From assembly GCA_002337545.1 (NCBI GenBank), contig DDGE01000018.1:60981-66178 (forward strand): a DNA stretch of 5,198 nucleotides, written 5' to 3'. This document shows, one piece after another, positions 1 through 4,568 of the stretch (position 1 is its first letter; each line of letters starts with the position of its first letter). This stretch comes from Phycisphaerales bacterium UBA1910. GTDB taxonomy: Bacteria; Planctomycetota; Phycisphaerae; Phycisphaerales; UBA1924. The notes beneath the pieces were generated by a model. The model ran no database searches. It was not told where the DNA came from and worked only from the letters and a program-made list of their open reading frames with translations. A program made the position numbers and the translations under genes.

Positions 1-392
1 TCACCGGAGATCAGCTCGATCAGCGATCGCGGATCGATTTGCCATGAGACACCAAAGTGATCTGTGATCCAGCCACATGCCACCGGCGTTCCCCCGGCTT
101 CCTCAAATCTGGCCCAATACTCGTCTACCTGCTCCTGGGTATCGCAGATGACTGCGATCGAGATCCCTTGGCTGAAACCGAACTGCGGGCCGCCGTTGAG
201 TGCCACGAACTCGCGCCCATTGAGCGTGAACTCGACTGTCATCACACTCCCGGCCTCAAACGGTGACTCGGGGCCGAGGTCCGGGTAGCGTGCGATGCGC
301 GTAATTTCAGAACCCGGAAAAACAGAGGTATAGAACTTGGCCGCTTCTTCTGCCTGGTTAATGAATGTCAGAAATGTCTTGATCTGGGTCAT
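1..392 (-). CDS. PhnB-like VOC-superfamily protein (3-demethylubiquinone-9 3-methyltransferase fold), C-terminus cut by window edge
   Basis: I translated this by hand on the minus strand: 130 codons are visible, open to the left edge with no stop. The protein begins MTQIKTFLTF. It shows FYTSVFPGSEI at residues 20-30, FVALNGGPQF at 62-71 and CGWITDHFGVSWQIDP at 106-121, the characteristic conserved blocks of the PhnB branch of the glyoxalase/bleomycin-resistance (VOC) fold. Family members are usually about 155-165 residues, so roughly 30 are missing. The start is ATG at 392, with AGGG six bases upstream as a plausible SD. The old methyltransferase name comes from a Pfam label; no methyltransferase motif is visible and the true substrate is unknown. 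It diverges from the DUF1801 gene across a 33-bp gap. In my recollection PhnB, DUF1801 and SRPBCC-type genes often cluster, so the pairing is unsurprising. Family assignment is strong; function is not. Confidence 0.92.
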   Translation of the reverse strand, partial: MTQIKTFLTFINQAEEAAKFYTSVFPGSEITRIARYPDLGPESPFEAGSVMTVEFTLNGREFVALNGGPQFGFSQGISIAVICDTQEQVDEYWARFEEAGGTPVACGWITDHFGVSWQIDPRSLIELISG

Positions 393-425
393 GCCTTGCC
401 CTCGCTGACTGGGTACCGTGTGAGT
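393..425. promoter_or_regulatory. 33-bp divergent intergenic gap between PhnB-like and DUF1801 genes
   Basis: This gap separates the two divergent start codons. It carries the SD-like AGGG of the leftward gene. No recognisable SD precedes the rightward ATG at 426. It is too short for two complete -35/-10 promoters plus leaders, so at least one promoter must lie inside the opposite gene's coding region, or one transcript is leaderless. Confidence 0.5.
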
Positions 426-815
426 ATGCCGAAAAACGCAAAGCATCATACGGATCTGGATGCATCGAAGCTGATCGATGAACGCATCGAGGAGCTCGAC
501 GACTGGAGAGGCGAAACACTCAGGAAAGTGCGAAACGCCATCCACCAAGCGATACCTGATGTTCTCGAAGAATGGAAGTGGAGAGGCGTCCCCGTTTGGT
601 CGCATAACGGCATTCTTTGCACCGGCGAAACCTATAAAGAACGGGTAAAGCTGACTTTCGCGAAGGGGGCCTCCCTCGAAGACCCGCAAGGGCTCTTCAA
701 CGCGAGTCTCGAAGGCAATACGCGTCGGGCGATCGACATCCACGAGGGCGAAAAGATCAATGCCACCCACCTCAAGGCACTTGTACGCGAAGCCGCGGAA
801 ATCAACTCTCAATAA
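426..815 (+). CDS. DUF1801 domain protein (YdhG-like fold), function unknown
   Basis: This is a 129-residue protein. Residues 18-50 form a predicted helical N-terminal part (IDERIEELDDWRGETL onward). The family signature follows: EEWKWRGVPVWSHNGI at 48-63, then KLTFAKGASL at 75-84, FNASLEGNTRRAIDIHEGEK at 91-110, and a C-terminal helix. In known DUF1801 proteins the W-[KR]-W/P-x-[WY] region and the R-R-x-I-[DR] segment line a small alpha/beta fold; no enzymatic activity is established. The frame also opens at TTG 396 and GTG 420. I chose ATG 426 because the family normally begins just before the first helix and the added residues look unrelated. No clear SD precedes any of these starts. The protein has no signal peptide or membrane segment, so it is cytoplasmic. 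The family call is fairly secure; the biological role is open. Confidence 0.88.
   Translation: MPKNAKHHTDLDASKLIDERIEELDDWRGETLRKVRNAIHQAIPDVLEEWKWRGVPVWSHNGILCTGETYKERVKLTFAKGASLEDPQGLFNASLEGNTRRAIDIHEGEKINATHLKALVREAAEINSQ
445..450 (-). promoter_or_regulatory. possible -10 element for the PhnB-like gene
   Basis: The minus strand reads TATGAT, five of six bases of the sigma-70 -10 consensus. It lies inside the DUF1801 coding region and would give a leader of about 45 nt. No convincing -35 hexamer sits 16-18 bp upstream, so this is only a candidate. Confidence 0.22.
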
Positions 816-924
816 CGCTCTCGGAGTTTGTATCGAAGACTGTTGTATTTCTCCTCAAAGCGTGTGTATATACGCTCTAGTTCAGGGCGATGCTCCTCAG
901 GACGGTATTGGCTGACTTCTTTTT
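816..924 (+). promoter_or_regulatory. intergenic region upstream of the MFS gene with weak promoter-like elements
   Basis: These 109 bp separate the DUF1801 stop from the transporter start. TTGTAT at 843-848 and TATATA at 867-872 form a poor -35/-10 pair with an 18-bp spacer. An imperfect hairpin, AGCGT/ACGCT plus a wobble extension, lies at 859-876. It has no following T-run, so it is not a convincing terminator. The pyrimidine-rich tract CTTCTTTTT directly precedes the ATG, with no SD. DUF1801 and the transporter could equally be co-transcribed. Confidence 0.25.
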
Positions 925-2355
925 ATGTTCAATAGATCCATGCAGACACCACTCGCTCGTCACATGCTGAATCGCGCCCATCACAAAGGGACCAAGCCCA
1001 TTTTCTATGGCTGGGTCATGCTCGCGATCACCACGCTGACAACCTTGGCCACTTCGCCCGGGCAGTCCTTTGTTGTTGGGACATTTTCCGACGCCATCCG
1101 TGCAGATCTTGATATCTCTCTATCGAAGTTCAGCGCTGCATACATGATCGCGACCTTCTGTGCCTCGCTTCCTCTCACCCTCGTTGGGCGTCTGAGCGAT
1201 AAGTACGGCACTCGCTTCGTGATGGTATTTGTCGCGATTGCATTCGGGCTTGCCTGCATCACCATCGGCCCCGCATCATCACTCACAAAATCAATCGACC
1301 CCGGCAACCCGATCCGCCCTTGGATCATCCTCCTCGTCCTCACCATCTCCTTCTTCTTCCTCCGATTCCTCGGCCAAGGTGCACTCGGACTCGTCTCCTC
1401 CCACGCACTCGCCATGTGGTACGAACGCAAGCTCGGATTCGCCGAAGCAATCCGACACCTCGGGATGCCCCTCGCCGTCGCGCTCCTCCCAACCGCCGTA
1501 CTCGCGCTCATCGCGGTTTCCAACTGGAGCACCGCCTACGCCATCCTCGGCATCGCCGTCTGGATCATCGTTCTTCCACTCATCGCGATCGCGTATGTGA
1601 ATACTCCAGAAGACATCAGACAATGCCTCGATGGTGATTCGCATCCGCACCCACATCACGATCAGTCTGACCAGATCGACATCGAACTGGATGCCCCAGC
1701 TATTGGCGATGCCGGGCTCCCATCCCAATCCCCACCATCCACAGGTCCTCAGTTCACCCTGCAACAAGCGCTTCGCACCCGTGCCTATTGGATCGTTACT
1801 GCGTCCATGGCGCTCTCCGCCGCGGTGGGAACCTCATTTGTATTCCACACCCAGCCCATGGTCGCTGATCTAGGGCTCTCGAAGCCTGCAGCCGCAGCTG
1901 CGGTCGGAACCTTCGGTGTCGTTTCTCTGATTGTCACAGTCCCCTTCGGGTACCTGATCGACAGGGTCCGCCCCCGACTCCTGCTTGCTGCCGCCGGTCT
2001 TCTGCTGGGAGTAGCATCGATCCTCTTCGCCATCGCATCGAGCACCCCTTCCCCCCTCATCACACTCCACTCGTCCTACTTCACCATCGGCCTGAGTCAA
2101 TCGCTCCTCTTTCTCCTCGCCAGCCCGATCTTTGCCCGCTTCTACGGACGCACTCACCACGGCTCCATCCGTGGGTCGCTTACAACCTTCATGGTCATCG
2201 GCACCAGCGCCGGCCCATTCATCTTTTCATTCTGGCGTGATCTCTCTGGCAGTTTCAACCAGGTCTATCTCGCAGCCGGAATCATCGCGATTATCCTCGC
2301 GGTCTGGGCATCCCGGCTTCAGCCGCCATCACTCCCCGATTCTGACCGTGCTTGA
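925..2355 (+). CDS. major facilitator superfamily (MFS) transporter, 12 TM, substrate unknown
   Basis: This is a 476-residue inner-membrane secondary transporter. Twelve hydrophobic spans can be placed at roughly 28-50, 68-88, 98-117, 132-160, 172-198, 204-225, 287-310, 322-345, 351-372, 378-402, 416-437 and 445-463. The MFS motif A is GRLSDKYGTR at 88-97, between TM2 and TM3; its second-half echo is GYLIDRVRPR at 342-351. RFLGQGALG at 147-155 and the FYGR/GSIRG segment near 406-417 resemble MFS proteins of the oxalate/formate-antiporter-like and monocarboxylate-like groups, but this does not fix a substrate. The cytoplasmic loop 226-286 is long and acidic, with HPHPHH at 240-245. The start could be ATG 925, 940 or 964, since none has an SD; the longest is given. 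The third positions of codons are strongly C-rich between about 1260 and 1600. Its stop TGA directly abuts the convergent channel gene. Fold certain; substrate unknown. Confidence 0.95.
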   Translation: MFNRSMQTPLARHMLNRAHHKGTKPIFYGWVMLAITTLTTLATSPGQSFVVGTFSDAIRADLDISLSKFSAAYMIATFCASLPLTLVGRLSDKYGTRFVMVFVAIAFGLACITIGPASSLTKSIDPGNPIRPWIILLVLTISFFFLRFLGQGALGLVSSHALAMWYERKLGFAEAIRHLGMPLAVALLPTAVLALIAVSNWSTAYAILGIAVWIIVLPLIAIAYVNTPEDIRQCLDGDSHPHPHHDQSDQIDIELDAPAIGDAGLPSQSPPSTGPQFTLQQALRTRAYWIVTASMALSAAVGTSFVFHTQPMVADLGLSKPAAAAAVGTFGVVSLIVTVPFGYLIDRVRPRLLLAAAGLLLGVASILFAIASSTPSPLITLHSSYFTIGLSQSLLFLLASPIFARFYGRTHHGSIRGSLTTFMVIGTSAGPFIFSFWRDLSGSFNQVYLAAGIIAIILAVWASRLQPPSLPDSDRA

Positions 2356-3213
2356 CTAAACCGTGTATTGCTCTTCGCCGGGCTCAAGCAACTCTCCGCA
2401 ACGCTTGCAGAACTTGGCGTCTCGATCATGCCCTTCCGCCATGCAATGCGGGCAAGCACGCGTGGTGACTCGTTTCCGAGAATCAGAGATCTCCGCCGAC
2501 AGAATCCCTGTTGGCACGATGATCAGCGAGTATCCCACCAAGACGAGCAGCATCGTCGTCATCTTCCCGACGATCGTCACCGGGACCACATCTCCATATC
2601 CGACCGTTGTCATGGTGATGACTGCCCAGTACATCGCACCGGGAATAGATCCGAATGCTTCATGTCCTGTCTCCCCCTCGACAACATGCATCACTGTGCT
2701 CGCGATCAGCACCACGATCAAGACGGTCGTCATGAACACCGCGATCTTGTGACGGCTAATGTAAATCGCTTCTCGCAGCGCCGATGCCTCACTCAGATAC
2801 CGCGCAAGCTTGAACACCCGGAAGATGCGTAACAAACGCAGCGTTCGAACCACCATCAATCGTTCCCCGCCGGGGATCAGCAACCCGAGAAACGCGGGCA
2901 GGATCGAAAGCAGATCGATGATCCCAAAGAACGATGTCGCGTACTTCCAGGGACGCCGCACGATCATCAAGCGAAGCACATACTCCGCCGTAAATAGCAG
3001 CGTAAAGAACCACTCGATGCCATAGAGCACGGTTCGATACGGCTCCTCTTCCGCAATCCGCATGGTGCTCATCACAACAACCGCAACTGACAACATGATC
3101 GCGATGATCAACCCGACATCAAAGGCCTTGCCCCCGCGCGTATCCGCCTCGAAGATGATCTCGTGCATCCGATCGCGCCAACCCAGCGACTCTTTTCGAC
3201 TGCCCTCACTCAT
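2356..3213 (-). CDS. six-TM voltage-gated-type potassium channel (Kv-like ion transport protein) with C-terminal zinc ribbon
   Basis: This 285-residue channel subunit is expected to form a tetramer in the cytoplasmic membrane. S1 lies at about 31-51. S2 at 62-84 has acidic E67 and E77, and S3 at 92-112 has D100. S4 carries a full ladder R118, R123, R126, R129, R132, K135, R138. S5 is at about 156-178. The pore holds the potassium filter TTVGYGD at 202-208, and S6 at 216-240 contains PTG. After S6 comes C254-P-H-C257 and C269-K-R-C272, a zinc-ribbon-like pair of CxxC knuckles. A predicted voltage sensor plus K+-selective pore follows from family knowledge; gating is not shown. The start is ATG 3213, with a weak GGGG SD six bases upstream; the frame has no other ATG/GTG/TTG back to an in-frame stop. 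It lies 60 bp downstream of the polymerase gene, possibly in one transcript, and ends stop-to-stop against the MFS gene. Confidence 0.95.
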   Translation of the reverse strand: MSEGSRKESLGWRDRMHEIIFEADTRGGKAFDVGLIIAIMLSVAVVVMSTMRIAEEEPYRTVLYGIEWFFTLLFTAEYVLRLMIVRRPWKYATSFFGIIDLLSILPAFLGLLIPGGERLMVVRTLRLLRIFRVFKLARYLSEASALREAIYISRHKIAVFMTTVLIVVLIASTVMHVVEGETGHEAFGSIPGAMYWAVITMTTVGYGDVVPVTIVGKMTTMLLVLVGYSLIIVPTGILSAEISDSRKRVTTRACPHCMAEGHDRDAKFCKRCGELLEPGEEQYTV

Positions 3214-3253
3214 TGCGTACCCCGCATGTTGTGTCAGACATGACCAACGCCAT
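3206..3253 (-). CDS. possible 15-codon leader ORF overlapping the channel start
   Basis: It runs from ATG 3253 to a TGA that overlaps the channel coding region by 8 nt, encoding MALVMSDTTCGVRNE. A perfect SD (GGAGG inside AAGGAGGTG) lies 12 nt upstream, rather far for best use. The stop/start overlap is the arrangement expected for translational coupling. Such short frames arise easily by chance, so existence is unproven. Confidence 0.2.
   Translation of the reverse strand: MALVMSDTTCGVRNE
3228..3248. repeat. imperfect inverted repeat / hairpin in the polymerase-channel gap
   Basis: The plus strand reads GTTG, a bulged T, GTCA, loop GACA, TGAC, CAAC: an 8-bp stem with one bulge and a four-base loop. 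It sits 14 nt upstream of the channel ATG. No T-run follows on either strand, so it is not a classic terminator. It could be an mRNA leader hairpin or an operator-like palindrome. Confidence 0.35.
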
Positions 3254-3284
3254 TCGCGTCCGCCACCTCCTTTCTATCGACCAT
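3234..3284 (-). CDS. possible 16-codon mini-ORF overlapping the polymerase 3' end
   Basis: ATG 3284 lies inside the last codons of the polymerase gene. It is preceded at an ideal 7-nt spacing by GGGAGG (3292-3297) and reads MVDRKEVADANGVGHV to a TGA. It overlaps the polymerase stop by 11 nt. The SD is strong, but it may simply be the gene's own Gly-Arg codons (GGG AGG), so the case for a real peptide is weak. Confidence 0.18.
   Translation of the reverse strand: MVDRKEVADANGVGHV
3264..3273 (-). promoter_or_regulatory. consensus Shine-Dalgarno without an annotated gene
   Basis: Immediately after the polymerase TAG the minus strand reads AAAGGAGGTG, nine contiguous bases complementary to the 16S anti-SD tail. 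The channel ATG is 50 nt away, too far for direct use. The nearest ATG in any frame at usable range is the mini-ORF at 3253. This is the strongest ribosome-binding signal in the window. Confidence 0.45.
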
Positions 3285-4551
3285 TTTGCTTCCTCCCGCC
3301 ATCCCCATCCAAAGGCCTTGGTTTCGTCCGCACGCCGCGCTCGATCACCTCCGGCACACGCCCGAATGCGATCTTCTCATCCATCTCATGGCTGCAATCG
3401 TGCAGCGCCCCAAAGAACGCCGCCGTCGGACCCCAACGCGTGTTGATTGTGTCCAATGCCGCCGACAAACGATTCCCGACCTCCGGCTCACCAAACAGGC
3501 ACCCCGTCGCCTGCGACTCGTGCACCAGTTTCGTCACATCCGCACCAACCATCCACGGCACAGACCACAACGCCGGACGCGAACGCCAACCCTCCCGGAA
3601 CCGCCGCAAAAGCGTCGGCGTGTCGTTTACCAATCCAAGCGGCACCTCCCGACTGAACCCCTGCCCGTCCTTGCACCGCACCGAGAAACACAACCGATCC
3701 GCCAACATCCCCTCCCGACGCAGGCGCATCCCCAACCGATAGATCAACCGCGCCAACATCTGACGCGCCCCATCCTCCGTCCGCAATCTGGGCTCAAGCA
3801 CATTCTGATGTCCCATCGATCGCTTCCGCGTCGCCCGCTCGGGTTCATCCACCCCATGAAACCCCGCCCACCAATCGCCGCCGACCACCGAGCCCCACGC
3901 CGCCACCGCATCCCGCCGACTCAACGCCCACAACTGCTCAACCGTCCGCACGCTGTGCTGATTTAAACGAGAGACCACCCCCTTGTTGATCCCCGTCAGG
4001 TCCGTCAGCTTCAGGTGTGACAAGCGGTGGGGGAGATCGCGCACCGTCAACGCCGTCAACCCATTGGGCTTCTCGAGCTCACACGCGATCTTCGCCAACA
4101 GCCGTGTGGGGGCAATCCCGATCGAGCACGGCAGCGCAGCACTGAAATCCCCAAGCATCTGCGCCTTGATCCGCCGTCCAATCTCCGCCGCCCGCTCAAC
4201 AACACACTCATCACCCATCAACCGCATCGCCCACTCGTCCACCGAGTATGCCTTGTGAATCGGCAGATGCCGATCAATGCTCCGCGCGACCTCATGATGC
4301 AGACGCACATATACCTCGGGGCGTGCTTTCACGAGCTTGATCTGTGGGCATAGCCGCTTCGCCTCCGGAACAATCGTCCCCGTCTTCACCCCGAACCGCT
4401 TCGCCTCGACACTCGCCGCAATTACACAGGTCGACTCCGTCACCATCGGGATCACGCCCACCGGATACCCCCGCAGCTCCGGGCGCAGGTGCTGCTCCGC
4501 CGACGCAAAGTAGCTGTTCATATCCAGAAACATCCAGTTCACCTCACGCAC
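3274..4551 (-). CDS. Y-family translesion DNA polymerase (ImpB/UmuC/DinB-like)
   Basis: This 425-residue error-prone polymerase is predicted to copy damaged DNA. Catalytic carboxylates are D10 (FLDMNSYFASAEQ, 8-20) and D105-E106 (AYSVDEW, 101-107). F15 is at the steric-gate position that excludes ribonucleotides. CSIGIAPTRLLAKIA at 142-156 and KPNG at 161-164 are typical palm motifs. The thumb helix-hairpin-helix is LTDLTGINKGVVSRL at 182-196. The little finger begins near RKRSMGHQN (242-250). A UmuC-like tail follows: QATGCLF at 347-353, then RLSAALDTINTRWG (361-374) and DEKIAFGRVPE (391-401). The tail resembles proteins often mislabelled type VI secretion ImpB; it is not a secretion protein. 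The start is GTG 4551, with AAAGGGG seven bases upstream. ATG 4533 also has a strong GAGGTG but would leave only three residues before D10. It lies 17 bp after the radical SAM gene, probably co-transcribed with it. Confidence 0.94.
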   Translation of the reverse strand: MREVNWMFLDMNSYFASAEQHLRPELRGYPVGVIPMVTESTCVIAASVEAKRFGVKTGTIVPEAKRLCPQIKLVKARPEVYVRLHHEVARSIDRHLPIHKAYSVDEWAMRLMGDECVVERAAEIGRRIKAQMLGDFSAALPCSIGIAPTRLLAKIACELEKPNGLTALTVRDLPHRLSHLKLTDLTGINKGVVSRLNQHSVRTVEQLWALSRRDAVAAWGSVVGGDWWAGFHGVDEPERATRKRSMGHQNVLEPRLRTEDGARQMLARLIYRLGMRLRREGMLADRLCFSVRCKDGQGFSREVPLGLVNDTPTLLRRFREGWRSRPALWSVPWMVGADVTKLVHESQATGCLFGEPEVGNRLSAALDTINTRWGPTAAFFGALHDCSHEMDEKIAFGRVPEVIERGVRTKPRPLDGDGGRKQNGR

Positions 4552-4558
4552 CGGAGCA

Positions 4559-4565
4559 CCCCTTT
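4559..4565 (-). promoter_or_regulatory. ribosome binding site supporting the GTG start of the polymerase
   Basis: The minus strand reads AAAGGGG seven bases before GTG 4551. A second, stronger SD, GAGGTG (4540-4545), stands six bases before ATG 4533, codon 7 of the same frame. The GTG is preferred because the first beta strand of Y-family polymerases needs several residues ahead of the catalytic Asp. Confidence 0.5.
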
Positions 4566-4568
4566 CCC

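Noticed and set aside
396..425. TTG 396 or GTG 420 as start of the DUF1801 gene
   Set aside because: The extra residues do not look like family sequence, and the TTG lies only 3 bp from the divergent start codon; ATG 426 fits the usual family length.
859..876. Hairpin as a Rho-independent terminator after DUF1801
   Set aside because: The core stem is only 5 bp and no T-run follows.
1005..1532. 175-residue minus-strand frame inside the MFS gene
   Set aside because: Antisense to a protein with 12 helices and clear MFS motifs; its Arg/Ser-rich composition reflects the reversed codons.
1291..1767. 158-residue minus-strand frame with Glu/Asp-rich stretches
   Set aside because: The acidic runs mirror the C-rich codons of the transporter's plus strand; no start signal or homology.
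3062..3742. 226-residue plus-strand frame spanning the channel start and polymerase end
   Set aside because: It crosses two well-supported minus-strand genes and their gap; its composition is Ser/Pro/Arg-rich with no domain pattern.
3286..3966. 226-residue plus-strand frame opposite the polymerase gene
   Set aside because: Extremely rich in Arg, Pro and His, with no recognisable motif; it is the antisense shadow of a clear Y-family polymerase.
3274..4551. Type VI secretion ImpB label for the polymerase
   Set aside because: The catalytic D10, D105-E106 and other polymerase motifs are present; the label is a name collision with the ImpB/MucB/SamB polymerase group.
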